Below are positions 24,167-36,450 of a stretch of DNA of 64,000 bases, in pieces. Under the pieces are notes generated by a model. That model searched no databases and was not told the origin of the DNA. It saw only the letters and a program-made list of their open reading frames with translations. The stretch lies in assembly GCA_903632075.3 (NCBI GenBank), contig CAHIKZ030004724.1, positions 4,534,001 to 4,598,000 on the forward strand, written 5' to 3'. Positions within the stretch are counted from its first letter, which is position 1. Every line of letters starts with the position of its first letter. The DNA is from Acanthosepion pharaonis. Lineage: Eukaryota; Mollusca; Cephalopoda; Sepiida; Sepiidae. Position numbers and translations under genes: made by a program.

Positions 24167-24495
24167 CTTTCATGGCAATTGTTCTGATGAACTTTGCTGT
24201 AGGGTACCTAGACTTTATGAATTTTAGCGCAGTACTAGATTGGTGAGAAGTTCTCATCATTTTACACTTGAAATGATTTGATGTAACCATAAATTCTATG
24301 ATAACAGTTTCTTCTCTCGCAATTCTCGCTCATGGAATTCTCTTCCGGTTTATTGTTTTCCAGACAACTATGATATTCAAAAATTAAATGCAATGTCAAT
24401 CAATATCTTCCGTCTACTTAATTCTTATTCTTTTATTGTTCTCTCTCATTAATAATGCCTTTTTCTCATATTTTCTCAAACTTCAGGGTAATCTG
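24158..24495 (+). pseudogene. Jockey/CR1-type LINE 3' fragment
   Basis: Directly after a microsatellite the sequence reads YFHGNCSDELCC, then STRLVRSSHHFTLEM, SWNSLPVYCFP and NIFRLLNS, interrupted by stops. It is the same family as 7384-8085 and 51655-52837. The 5' break coincides with the end of the (AC)n(AT)n tract. Confidence 0.82.
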
Positions 24496-24952
24496 GTTAA
24501 AGAGGAAATGGCACGAAACAATATTTATTGATAGAACCACTAAAAGCTAATTAGCATAAAAACACGTCACAGTAGAAGATAGGAAAGAAAACAAAACAAA
24601 AAAAAAAGAAAGAAAGAAAGAAAAACCATAGAGCCTCTATTCCAATAACAAGATTTCCTATGCTTACACCTATTTAAAATTTCAGGTCAAAGTGATTTGA
24701 GTTAATAAATTATTATTAGCAGCGTATTGAGCACTCTATGTTTTAGCTTTATTACTTCCTTGGGTTTTTTCTTTGGACTAAAAAGTTAAGACACTAGACG
24801 ATTTGTTTCGCCCTTTTCGGATGTTTCTAGTTCTTTTTTTTCCCCAATTTTATCCTCGGGTACCAATTTGTTTTGATATACTTACAAGTTGTATTATCCG
24901 AGGTTTTTTACAAACCGAGTATTACTATTAGTATAATAATAATATTAATAAT

Positions 24953-24956
<4 letters not shown>

Positions 24957-25016
<60 letters not shown>
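24957..25016. repeat. (TA)n microsatellite
   Basis: About 30 TA units preceded by (AAT)n. It abuts the end of an inverted Penelope fragment. Confidence 0.97.
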
Positions 25017-25017
<1 letters not shown>

Positions 25018-25019
<2 letters not shown>

Positions 25020-25700
25020 ATATTTAGGCAGCAATCCCTCATTTATACATGTTTCATTAAAGACGACAGACAATGTACTGCGATTAAGCTTTTTATTTAA
25101 TTTTTCTTGTGTTCGAAAAAGTGTTTTCTTTTCTGGGCACAGAGTGTGTAGAAACTGTCTAAATATTTTTTTAAATTCCGATCGTTTTAGGCTATACATT
25201 TAGCCATTATCAGGGATGGTTTTATTTTTACTTTTTAACTGGATGTATTGGTTGTGTGTATGTTTCTAGAGTTATGGGGATGTTTTATTTTCCGAGCACA
25301 GTCAAAACATCGTGGTCGTGTTCATAGTTAATATTATTGAGTTTTTTCTTTTTCTTTTTTTTTATTATTAAGTCTTCCATTATTTTTAATCATTTTCTTT
25401 TTTTTCGCATGTGGATGATGCTATTAAGCTTGTATTTTCTACTAGCATGCATCGGATGGAGTCTGGTAAGTTTGTGTTTCTATTTAAATGGGTTCTAATG
25501 GAGCTGTGGTCGGATAGGTGTAATTTAAGTCGCCTAGATAGGCATGTAGTCGTGTGGCAGATGTAATTATTTATGAATTCGGTTTGATGAGGAACACAGT
25601 TCATTAAGGGGCATTTGAACTCATAAATAATGTTTGTTATTTGTAGTTTTGATTTTGAAGCTGAGTTGTTATTTTTGAGGATAAGGCTAGCTGTTTTAAA
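25018..25700 (-). pseudogene. Penelope-like element fragment, inverted to the previous one
   Basis: On the minus strand, 25650-25386 reads IYEFKCPLMNC, NNYICHTTTCLSRRLKLHLS and MLVENTSLIASSTCEKK. This corresponds to the GIY-YIG endonuclease of Penelope-like elements, with the YIG glycine changed to cysteine. After the untranslated junction, 25199-25018 reads KKIFRQFLHTLCPEK and VFNETCINEGLLPKYT, the N-terminal segment of the next copy in a tandem. The element then stops at a (TA)n tract. Confidence 0.75.
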
Positions 25701-28700
25701 TGTAAGAAAATGAAGGTAAATATAATAATTAGCTTTTCACTCTCTTGCCTACAATGAAAGAACTTCAGTATATTATCGATAACGTATTCACTCTATTTCT
25801 ATCTATTCATGCGTGTCAATTCAGGTTGTTATTTTCTGTCATATATCGATATTTGTCTATTCATATCTATCATATATCAATATCAGATTTTTTCATGTCG
25901 GTACCCAGAACCTGACAACACAGAGAAAGTCACAAATTAAATGTCGATTTTATTACTTAGCCGATAACGTGAATTTAGGGTAAACATAAAAAAAGTTAAT
26001 GGCTACAAAAAGCGAATTCAGGTAAAAATGATCCAATAAGAGGGGAAATAGCCCAACTGATTTCTCAGTGAAAAACATGTTTTTTAAATCGTAAAAAACA
26101 TCAAATAATAAGATTTTACTGAATTTTTCGTAAATAATTCTAAAATAAATAAAATTATCTTTTAAATTTATCTTCTTTTTTTAAAAATTTTGTAGAAATA
26201 TTTTTAAATTTCTCATTGAATTAAAATATACATGTGCACACACTATTTGAACAAAAGTGAAATTGATATATCTGTCGTGTAGGCTATTTTTTTTTTCTGT
26301 TTGGCAACAACCCTTGGTTAACAGGAAAAGAGTATGTCAAAATTTACGGCTCTTCGAATTCATTTTTTATGATTCATCCTGTATTTAAATTGAATACATT
26401 TTCTAATAAATGTAGTATTTTAAATGGACGAACAATTTAAATTTGAATGTTGATCATCTTGCGGACTGAGGTGACAGCCTGTTTCATGCCTGAACACAAT
26501 CTCCGTTAAAACATTTTCCAGATATTGAAATTGTTTTAATTGTGTGTATTCGGTATCTCCAATTTGTAATTTGTATGTTGGCCTGTTCCTCATTTACTTA
26601 AGAGTTTCATTAAAGTAATGTTTTTTTAATGACACAAGTTGGCATACAAAGAAAAAAAAAGAGTAAAAAATAAATACATAAATATAGAATGAATATAAAA
26701 TTTATCGAAGTATTATTTGTAACAACAACAACAATAATAATAATAGAAATAAATTCCAATTGTAGTTGGAGTCCTCACTTTGAGCGGAAAAGTTTCCGAT
26801 AGGCTCAGTGAAGGGGTCCCTGGTAGCCCATACCTTAAAGAAATAAAAAAAAATTGTACTCACAAGTACAGGCCACGAATTGCTTTATCTATGCAAAATA
26901 TGCGTGATTTTATTTTATTTTTTTTCCTAAAATTGATCGGTAGAAAATGTTATAAGGCCATTTCTGATCTTAGGTCTCTGGTTGGGACCCGGAAGGAAAT
27001 GAGTATACAACAGAAATCAAAGGACACAACAATAATAATAATAATGGAATGCGAAGTGTATAGGTTTTGTGGGATGAAAGATTGCTTAGCTAAGTGTAAC
27101 CGTCCTTCAGAGTGATAGATTCAGCTTAGTCATCTCTTCAGAAAATTGTTTGATATTTTCTTTGGTCGTCGTGAAACTGTTATGTTCTGTCAGCGGTTTT
27201 GGGAGTAATAGTTGTGTTCCATTGAGAGAGATGGCAGATGAAATGTTGCCTTCATTGTGTATTTTCATGTCTGGCATAGTGTCCAGAGCACGGAGGACTT
27301 TTAAAAAATTGTATGTTAATTTCTAACAATTTATTTATATTTTTCTTGTGTATTGGTGTGTGTACTTTTAGGTTACAATTGTTTTATGGTACCTGTGATA
27401 ACAGGGAGAAGTCACTCCATATTATTACACGCCTTATCACAGACAGAAGTTGAAGACGTGTTGCCTGTTCCAAGGTTCGTGCCGAAGAGATTGTCAGGAT
27501 CTTTTATCTTTTGTCAGGATATCCGTATTTACGGCAGGAACAGTTTTTGTTGCATTCTGGGAGTATTTTTATTATCTTTATTTTTTATTTAATTCACTTT
27601 AAAAAGAGTTTAAATATTATTGTTTTGTTTTATTTTATTTATAATTTTCTATGTTATTATTATTTTATATTTTATTTTTATTTATTCATAATAATAATGT
27701 CCCTACATGACATCCTCACCAAATTAGCGGAGCTGATCGGTATTGATGGGTGTCTATTTAAAATAAAATAGTCATTGTTTTTTTTTTGTTGTTTTTTTTT
27801 TATTTAACTCTCTTCCTGGGAAGTATAATTGTGGATTTTATTGTTGTATTCGTTCAGGTGGTTGTTTTAATGAGTGTTCAGCATTTTGTTTCGTTTTTTT
27901 CAGGGTTTATCTTTTTTTAGGTTTCTTTCTATCGTTTAGTGGTGTGATTGTTTTTTTTTATTATCTCTCAGTACCGACTGTGAGGTATTTTTATTTTTAT
28001 TCTTTTTTTTAAAAAGATTTTCTGTTATTAGGTATTTTTATTTATTTATAATAATAATGTTATTTCAAATGATTCCAAAGAGCTTTTCAATGAGATTCAA
28101 AGAGCTGGACATTTTATTTGAAACCATTCAAACGACATCATTGCTAAACTAAAAATACTAATTGGGACTTTCGAGGCTAGACGTGTTCCGTGGAACGAAG
28201 GAGACTTGTTATCACTTAACCTCCTATGAAAAGTCATCAGCTAGAGTGAACAATCAAAAAGTCAAAAATAAATAAATAAATTGCACAGTAATCAGAGGTG
28301 GAAATACCATTTCTCAGCAAAACCGACGTTGTCGCAATCGATAAGTAAGATAGAGACTTTTGTTGAGGGATTGTATTTGTTAGCTCTAAGTAAGAAAGGG
28401 AGGAACGACAACAAAATAATAGCAACTCCCGAGAGCTTGTGACGTACAGTCATCCGCGTATTATTGAAACACAAGTCACACAGCCTCACATCTTCATCGT
28501 TAAAAATAACTGGGCAGTAATTTCGCAATGGTACAAAATCTGCAGCAATGTTTAGCATGGGAATAAATCTGAAATAAATAAATAAAAAAAAAAAAAGATG
28601 TAGTTCTATGCAATTTGCGCACTTTTCCAGTCGTCCACCCTACAAACAATTTTGATGGACGGTGGCTGAGGATGTGTTGAAAGTAATAAATAGATGAAAT

Positions 28701-30392
28701 AAGAAATTTCATCTTCAATCTTCATCTATCTCTCTGAAATCAGAAACCATCATAGAGGATTTCAAGTATAAAGAAAAAAAATTTTCGCACCGATTTTATA
28801 AGCATATTTTGGCAATGATGCTGTTCACGTATATAGTGTCAAATAAACATCCCTACCTACCCCTGTTTGTTTATTTTTTAAATCATATTGTGACGTTGGC
28901 AAAACTTCATGGAAATATTTTCAATATTGGTAAAAAAAAAAAAAAAAAGAAGCATTTTAATGAACATTTTTTAGGTTTTTATTTTATTTAATTTCTTATT
29001 TTATGTCTTTTTATAGTTTGAAAGACTTGAATCATTTCTCAACTATTCTTGACTCCCGCTGTTTATTAGACTACCCCCCGCATTTATTACCCCCGTTTAT
29101 TAGATTTCTTCATTTTATTTATTACGAGCTCCCACCATTTTATTCGACAACCGAGAGGAAATATTAAAAACAAAGAGTGAAAGAAAGACAAGGTTCCACT
29201 ACACAACATGAAGTGAGCAGGAGAGTCAAGAAAATTAATAATAATGGCGTAAATTATAATAACTAAGTAATAAGAAAATGCGTGCTATAAAAAATTACTT
29301 CGGTACCAAGTGATTATTTTTTAAGAGTTTAAGAAAATGTTTAAAATTTTAAGGGCGGGGGAACACTAGTAATATAGATTTCACTTTCAGCCTGACATTT
29401 TTTCTCTAGATGATGAAATGTTTGTATCCTTAAGTTAAGAAATAAACGCAATGTTATTATTACTTTATTTTAATTTTATTTATTTATTTATTCGTGCGCA
29501 CGCGCGAGCGCGCGCGAGTACGCGCGTGTGTGTGTGTGTGTGTACACTCATGCGCACGCGCGTGTGTGTGTGTATACACGCATGCGTGTATGTGTGTGTG
29601 TGTGTGTGTGTATGTGTGTAGCTGGACGAGTCTGAGAGTTTACGGTTTGTTACAGACTAATTTTTATTTAAGAGTTCGATCCTCACGGGATACCTCACTA
29701 GTGTAGATAAACTGAAGGGCGATAAATAAATGCTTTACAGTCGATGACTAGCAAACTTCACCAACAAATAAAAATTCGTTAGTGTAAGAAAGAAGCGAGT
29801 TTGTTTCTCATGTGGCTTTGTAAGCCAGACTTAGTAATTAAGGGTAAATAACGCTTTTAAACTTATGAGGATGGTTAACAAGTTTCTCTTTTTATAGATT
29901 AATTTGTGAGATTGGTTCTCTTGGGTGCTCCAATACCATGGCCTTGTGGCAGATTAAGATTCTGCTGTAATAGGAGGTTTTTTTTTGTGAGCTTAAAAAA
30001 CTAAATCACAACGAAAAATTGTCAAAACCAGAATTAATTTAATTAAACTTAATAAATAGTGCATTTAGGGAGCTGTAGTTTTGTTATGATCAGAGTAAAA
30101 AACACATACCAAAACCTTTCTTTTTTTTATCATTCTTGTCTGTTTTTACGATAAGGTAATAATAATGGTAATAAAATCTCTTTGTAATTCATCGATGCGA
30201 GGACAGAGAAAAACGAACGATATTTATTTATTCATCGAATAGAATAAAAACGACTACAGGATTCAATAAAGAGGTTATTCGAGAGGAGAATTGAAAGTAG
30301 CACTCATAATTCAAACAAACAACCTCACTCGACTGACGATTATTAGAGTATCACCGGTTACTTATAACGTTATTGCTCATGATTAATTGCCA
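25701..30392. other. Long AT-rich stretch without a recognised gene
   Basis: Contains a palindrome-arm relic at 26467-26490, TTTA/ATTT-rich tracts (27600-27700, 27960-28060), and the CG/GT tract at 29492. Frames are short or low in complexity. The tRNA-Phe follows. Confidence 0.65.
29492..29621. repeat. (CG)/(GT) alternating purine-pyrimidine tract
   Basis: GCGCACGCGCGAGCGCGCGC then (GT)n blocks separated by ATGC-type breaks. Alternating purine-pyrimidine with CG steps over about 130 bp is the sequence type that readily adopts Z-DNA, and the CG density is exceptional here. Confidence 0.93.
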
Positions 30393-30465
30393 GCCGAAAT
30401 AGCTCAGTTGGGAGAGCGTTAGACTGAAGATCTAAAGGTCCCTGGTTCAATCCCGGGTTTCGGCA
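30393..30465 (+). tRNA. tRNA-Phe (anticodon GAA)
   Basis: This is a nuclear tRNA gene that delivers phenylalanine. All arms pair: a 7-bp acceptor stem (GCCGAAA with TTTCGGC), a D arm closed by GCTC and GAGC, an anticodon stem TTAGA/TCTAA around the loop CTGAAGA, and a T arm CCTGG/CCGGG. The anticodon GAA lies at 30426-30428 and the discriminator base is A. The length of 73 nt is canonical. The internal pol III promoter is intact, with an A box from about 30400 and a B box GGTTCAATCCC. No CCA is encoded, as expected for a eukaryote. A run of five T at 30486-30490 could terminate pol III transcription. The perfect folding separates it from the degenerate tRNA-like SINE heads elsewhere in the window. 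Confidence 0.96.
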
Positions 30466-30485
30466 TCCGGAAGCTGGCACTTTCA

Positions 30486-30490
30486 TTTTT
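30486..30490 (+). terminator. T-run, likely pol III terminator of tRNA-Phe
   Basis: Five consecutive T lie about 20 nt after the 3' end of the tRNA. Pol III stops at runs of four or more T on the coding strand. No earlier run of that length lies between the gene and this site. Confidence 0.6.
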
Positions 30491-31479
30491 ATATAATAAT
30501 AAAGAAATTTATCAAGAAGATTATGCAGACAAAATGATATTAAGACGTTAATCAATTTATTAAATTTTTTTCTGTTTTTTTTTAAAAATTTATAATGTCA
30601 AGTTTCAAATTATGCCGAAATCATTTTTTTTCAGTCAGTTTTCTCTTGACAAATCGACAGGCCTTTAACTTTTAAGTATAGAAAAATTTCCCTCCACCAA
30701 AAAACAACAAACAAAACTAAAAAAAAAAGGGGGCACATTCTGACTAGATGTAGAGACTAAGTGCCTGGTTCTCGTGTAAACCAGTCCAATATCTACCGAT
30801 GGATTCATTGTAATTCATTGTGATTTTAAAGGTGTAAATTTAGTAGTGTCCTCAGTATAAATACCGAGTTGTGAATTGATCACAACGGGAATGTTGTTGA
30901 TGAAGATAAGAAGCAAAGTAGGTCTAAGGATGGAGCCGGGGTGGGTTGGTTTAGGGCTGGTAAGGAAATATTGTGAACATATCAAGAAGAGTGGCCGTTC
31001 AGCATGACTATATACGATTTATTATAGAAATAAAAATTAAAAGGAGTTTTCTTCTTTTTTTTTAGATCATTAAACTTAGATAAAAATACATAAACCATAT
31101 AAAAATAAAATGACACCCCTTTTATGTTAACACTTTGACGAACCATCTGCCATCTTTAATAAGACATAACAAGTAGAAAAATTACAAGTATCTTTTTTTC
31201 TTTAATTTCAGAGGAAAGAAGATTTAATGAATTTAAAAAAAAAAACTTAATCACAAAAAATAATTGTAGATTCAAAAAGAAGAGGATTTGGATTGGAGCA
31301 GCTAGAAAGGATATCAAAGGAAAGATATAATTCAAATACAAATGATATTGTTAAAATATATATGGAATTAAAAATATAACAGAAAATCCCATGAGTAGAA
31401 TAGAATAAAAAAGATAAGGAGAAACATAGGAAGTAATTTCAATCAATGAATGGATTCGTTTGTTTTGTTTTACGGCATA
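30491..31479. other. No recognised gene
   Basis: A- and T-rich unique-looking DNA downstream of the tRNA gene. Confidence 0.65.
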
Positions 31480-31870
31480 TCAACATCCAAATGGGGTATT
31501 TAATGCCGACAAGATTTTTATTGCTGGAAATATTTTTGTTAAAAAATGTATAACTGTTAATATTTTTCCCCCAAAATGTATTGCTACTCTAATATTTTCT
31601 TTTTTTTCAGAAATGCATTGCTGGTAATAATGTATTGCTGGTAATAATGTATTGCTGGTAATAATATATTGTTGGTAATAATTTTTTTTCAAAAATGTAT
31701 TACTGGTAATAATTTTTTCTTGAAAAATTCATTGTTTGTAATAATTTTTTACAAAAAAGTATTTCGAGTATTAAAACCTATTTTTACACTTTCATAGTGT
31801 TTTGACTCCGGTTTGGGGGGGGGTTAACTATTTGCCCATAGCTAGAACCCTAACAGGTGCTACCACCCCG
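31480..31870 (-). repeat. Dispersed family M, copy 2
   Basis: Inverted. It has the tail block CGGCATATCAACATCC at 31474, array units GTATTGCTGGTAATAAT in the middle, and the head CACTTTCATAGTGTTTTGAC with GTTAACTATTTGCCCATAG at 31786-31850. Confidence 0.8.
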
Positions 31871-32289
31871 GGTCAGGGTGGACCTGGGAACACCAGCAAT
31901 TAAGAGGTGGTGTCACGCTCCTCAAAACCTCCTAATCAGAGGTCTTGCTGTCGGATGTAGTTTATCGTCGTACCCAGGAGGCTCAATGCATCGAGAAGAA
32001 AGAAAAAGAAAAAAAGAAAACATAAATTATAAAATTTAAGACCGTGAGTAATTTAATAAATAAAAGGAATTAAATTATTTTGAAATGTCGACGCAGTGAC
32101 GAACTCCTTAAAAAAACTTGAAAATAACAATAGATTTTTGGATTGCTATAATAAAACAGTCATCCATTTTGAAAGACCCCTAAGCGTGAAACAACGCTGG
32201 AAATGGGTAAATACATAAAAAAATAAAATATGCGGATTAAAAGCTCTTTTCTTTTTTGGACTTAATAAATAAATAAATAAATAAATGTC

Positions 32290-32800
32290 TAAACGTTTGT
32301 TGATTCTGAACTCTTTCGACTAAACTATTGGCCATTTTCAGAGATTTTTGCCATTCTGCTATGATAAATGTTGTGTAAGTGCTATTATGCTATCATAGAC
32401 GATATAAAAGTTGCTAAAATAAACATATTCTTAATTTCCAAATACGGTCAGTACAGTGTGACCGTTCATAAGTGATGTTTAAGGTTTTTTTTTTATAATA
32501 AGGGCTTTTAAATTTGCTTTTTGTAGTTTTTTGAGATATGTATCACATTCGTATTCTCGGCGAAGATATTGCGTATCGAGTTTGGGGCTATTCTATGTTG
32601 AAATACATCCGTATTGAGCTCTGGTCGGAGAGATATAATGTCAGTCGTCTTGATAGGTGAGTGATGGTGTGCCCAATATAATTAATTATTTATGGGCTTT
32701 TTTTTTTCGTCGAGAATGCAGGGGCATGTAAATTCATGAATATAATTTTGATTTTGTAGGCGTTGTTTTATTTCTGATAATTAGGGCAGACGTTCTTAAT
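32290..32800 (-). pseudogene. Penelope-like element fragment, third copy
   Basis: The minus strand from about 32735 matches the endonuclease region of the copy at 25386-25650: IHEFTCP, then INNY...WAH and LSRRLTLYLSDQSSI across frameshifts. The tail contains CTGAAAATGGCCAATAGTTT and CGAAAGAGTTCAG as in Penelope 3' regions. It ends at a (TTTA)n run near 32285. Confidence 0.68.
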
Positions 32801-34416
32801 TTTTTTTTTTTATATAATAGTACTATCCCCGAACCCCCGACCGGTGGGAAGCCTAAGTGGTTACCCCAAATAGTGCTTTGTAACCCTCACTATCTTATCA
32901 TCATTTGCCTTTTCTACCTGCCTTGATATACGTTATAAATTAAACTAAACACAACTGACTATTACAGAATGAACAATTTTCGCGGATATTAACGTAATTC
33001 TGGGGTCTTTTATCTTTCATACAAATCTGTGAATTTGTTTTGCTCATGCTAAGTCTCGAAAAAACACTATATAAAGTCCACTATTTTTTAAAAATTTATA
33101 ATATTGAATGTGTTAAATTATTCAACATTTTAACAAGAAATATCTAAAAAAAAATTGTTGATTTATTTAAGATGGAATGAGTGACATTATGACATTTGTA
33201 TTTACAGATACGTACATTATAATTATTTTCAGTTTTTCTAATTGAATTATTCACCTATTTTGCATATGATCCATTATTGTGCATAATTGGGTTACAATAA
33301 AATTTTCATTTTATATGAATACTACCTTATGAAAATTAACATGTAGTAGAGTGGTGGTGATGGTGGGGCGTATCATAGATCGGAGGAAGGGACATGAGAC
33401 CCTTGCACCGGCCATATCAAACATTATTACCCCTCTTGTATCTGTAAGCGATGTTACTATTGCTTAGTTTCTTTCAAAATTGATGTAATGAATATGCATA
33501 CACCTGGGTTCTCTCTCACAGTAATATGATTGGCTGGTGTCAGCCATAAATACAGACTGATGTGGAGGTACATATAGAGGATGCCTAGTGACTACGCCTA
33601 TTGTCTTCGCCTATTGCCTACGCCTATTGCCTACGCCTATTGCCTACCACTACGACGAGGACCAGTCCATTACGGTTACCTGCTAGATTGTCCTACTCGG
33701 TGACAGTAGCCCAAAACCACTTTGCTACTTCGAACAAATATATCCCTTTCCAGGACATATCAAAAATGAATCTAACAAAAAGTCAATAAAATCTATTCAT
33801 CAATGTCAACATATGGCTTTGATATCAATGGGAAAATGAAAGTTGCCTCTTTCAAAATAAGAAAGATTTGCGTCGTTCTAGTTAATAACACGAAAATAAA
33901 ATCCACTGATTCACCACTGTTTCGGATTCAAAATAAATATATTTAAATTATTCATATTCTGTTCCTACTAGTTTTCTACTATTATTTTATTTGTGATGTT
34001 ATTACTGGGGTTAGTTGGTACAATCAGCAGGACAGGGTGACATAGCGTACCAAGTAATTCCACTTTCAATGTACCAATCGGTCCCAAACGTAGTTTTACT
34101 TTTGTTTATATCGTATTTCAAGAAAAAGTTCTCAGAGAGATGTTTGAAATGTTGGATATACACTGTTTATTGCCACATTTCATGAACATAAACTTCTCTA
34201 TCATCAACCGCACATTACAACGTAAACAACGCAAGGTGAAAAAAAAAGGAGAACATTTTTTTTATACAAAACATTTCATGCTTAGAGTACATATGACTCA
34301 AATTTAGAAGAAAAATGGCGGAAACATTCATTTTCAAAAAGAAGCTGGCAGTAGTGCCATCAAGTAGTGTAAGCAAAAATCAAACAATTCGGTCTTCCAC
34401 ATCTACCAACTAGCCA
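32801..34416. other. No recognised gene
   Basis: Only the small 13-bp tandem repeat near 33600 stands out. Confidence 0.65.
33597..33647 (+). repeat. Short tandem repeat, 13-bp unit
   Basis: Three or four copies of GCCTATTGCCTAC lie head to tail. Confidence 0.85.

Positions 34417-34512
<96 letters not shown>
34417..34512. repeat. (TCTA)n, (GT)n and (TA)n compound microsatellite
   Basis: (TCTA)n from 34417 to about 34456, a short GT run, then (TA)n to 34512. Confidence 0.97.
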
Positions 34513-34515
<3 letters not shown>

Positions 34516-34699
34516 TCTCTCTGTTAAGGTTTAATCTCCCTCCTCCTTATACTTACACTCTCTCTAAATTCTGTTTTTATTTCCGGAGTTGGGGTTTTTC
34601 TGTTTTCTTTTTTGAATTTGTAGGTCTGATGAATTGGATCGTATTTACGATTCCAGTGGAATAAATTATGACCATGGAATATTAGTGTTTTCTTTTTTT

Positions 34700-34705
<6 letters not shown>

Positions 34706-34760
<55 letters not shown>
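34706..34760. repeat. (TA)n tract at the Tc1-like left end
   Basis: About 27 TA units directly before the left tip of the element at 34759. Confidence 0.97.
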
Positions 34761-34765
<5 letters not shown>

Positions 34766-35031
34766 GGACAGAATTATTCGTCCCACTGAATATTTGTAAG
34801 TACTTACTGAAATTACCATAAATAGTTGATTTCGCATTTAGTTTTGAATAATTCATTAGATTTTTAAAAGTTTCGATGTATTATATTCATAGTTATAGAT
34901 TTTTTTTAAAAATTGGTGTAGTCAAAAATTATTCGCTCCCTCCCCCTTATGGAAATCATGAAATAATATTGCTCTATGGTAATTGCAATATTTTTTCTTA
35001 ATTTGACATTAAATACTTTGAAAATGAAATA

Positions 35032-36280
35032 TCAGGTCATCCCATAAGTTCTGTCCGAATTTTGAATAAAGAAAACAAGTGACCAAATGTTATATTTAAT
35101 TACAGATTCAATCAACAATGTATTTTACCTGATTATCTATGACTTCCTTCCATCTATTAACAAGCTTACTAATTCCATTACTGTAAAATTCTTTTGGCTT
35201 TGATTCGAAGAACTCACAAATGTTAGTTTTAACCTCTTCCTGTGTTACAAAAGCTGTTTCTTCGAAATGATTCTGTAAGCTACGAAACAAATGGTAGTCT
35301 GAAGGAGCAAGATTGGGAGAATAAGGTGGATGAGGAATTTTCTCCCAACCATGTTCTATCTTTTGTAACGTGATTCTTGCTGTGTGAGGTCGCGCATTGT
35401 ACTGATGAAACATCACCCCTTTTCGATTCACTAGAGCAGGTCTTTTCTTCCTCAAAGCTTGGTTCAAACGCTCTAATTGCTGACAGTATATTTGAGCATT
35501 AATTGTTGCATTGGTATTGAATTCAAAGTGGATTATTCCTTGGCGATCCCACCAGATTGAAAGAAGAACCTTTTGCCCATGAAGTTCCCTTATCGGCTGT
35601 GGCTGGGGTGCTTCCCCTTTACCAAACCACTGTCTACGACGCTTAATATTTCGATAAAAGATCCATTTTTAGTCGCCAGTCACAAGTCTATCCAAAAAAG
35701 GTGAAACAAGTTGGTGAGAATGGAGAGAAGAGCAGATGTCAACTCGGGATTTGAGGTTGTTTTCAGACATTTTATGAGGCACCCATTTTCCAAGTATAGG
35801 AACTTTTCCAAGTTGTTGAAGATGACGATGAACAGTTGTATGGTTTGAACTGAGAACCACTTCCAATTCTTCAAGAAGCTTTTCAACAAACTCAACTGGA
35901 TGTCCGGTTCAATCTTCATCTTCAAGGGTGAAATCTCCACCTTTTCGAATTTTGCAAACTATCTTCTGCAAGTTCTTTCATTCACACATTCCTCTCCATA
36001 AACTGAGTGAATGTTTCTAGCTGCTTCGGCTGCTGAGTTTCCTTTCTTGAACACATAAAGCATTATGTGCCTCAACTGATTCTTGGGTACTTCCATGTTA
36101 GCAGGGTTTTAATCAAACAAAATTTAATTTTATTGTTCTCTGAAATAAAATTTGATCAGTTTAAATGCATCTAAGCATAAAAATAATGTTCAGCTCTATT
36201 AGACATTATAAAATACTCTTTAAATTTCGTTCATTTTAACAAAAAGTTAAAATTCGGACAGAACTTATTTGATGACCTGA
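35032..36280 (-). mobile_element. mariner transposon inserted in a Tc1-like element
   Basis: A 1249-bp element has TCAGGTCATC at both inverted ends and matching inner sequence through GTTCTGTCCGAATTTT, so the inverted repeats are about 32 bp with a few mismatches. It is flanked by TA at 35030-35031 and 36281-36282. The length and the encoded transposase are typical of mariner. Both sides are sequence of a Tc1-like element (34759-36765), so this is a later insertion into an older transposon. Confidence 0.93.
35108..36096 (-). pseudogene. mariner transposase, multiply disrupted
   Basis: The frame starts at the ATG at 36096-36094 and shows the mariner N-terminal helix-turn-helix region, up to a TAG at 35959-35961 where the family usually has tryptophan. 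A frameshift near 35940 then moves the reading into the frame used for the rest. TGA at 35909-35911 and TAA at 35669-35671 (after VTGD) interrupt it again. The last open piece (35467-35108) has HQYNARPHTA, where mariner normally has aspartate in place of the tyrosine, then YSPNLAPSDYHLF with the final aspartate. The spacing is one residue shorter than the usual 34. A catalytic residue is therefore lost as well as the frame. The sequence most resembles the Hsmar1/cecropia-like branch as I recall it; that placement is tentative. Confidence 0.92.
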
Positions 36281-36325
36281 TAATATTGACACTGATTCTA
36301 TAACATTCTAAAAGGTAATGTATAA

Positions 36326-36450
36326 GACAATATGTGAGTACATGAAAGAACTTGCAGAAGATGGTTTTCAAAATTCAGAGGTGGAGATTTCAACCTTGAA
36401 AGGTTCTTCATTCAATCTGGTGAGCTAAGGAACAATCCACTTTGAATTCT
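36326..36450 (+). pseudogene. Second mariner transposase fragment, opposite orientation
   Basis: The segment around 36331-36396 (GAAAGAACTTGCAGAAGATG onward) matches the N-terminal coding part of the neighbouring mariner transposase (about 35930-35990, minus strand), but here on the plus strand. About 36425-36450 matches the later coding part around IIHFEF (about 35510-35535). The region between is missing, so this is an internally deleted copy of the same family lying directly beside the full one. Here the position corresponding to the TAG stop of the large copy reads TGG. Confidence 0.75.
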
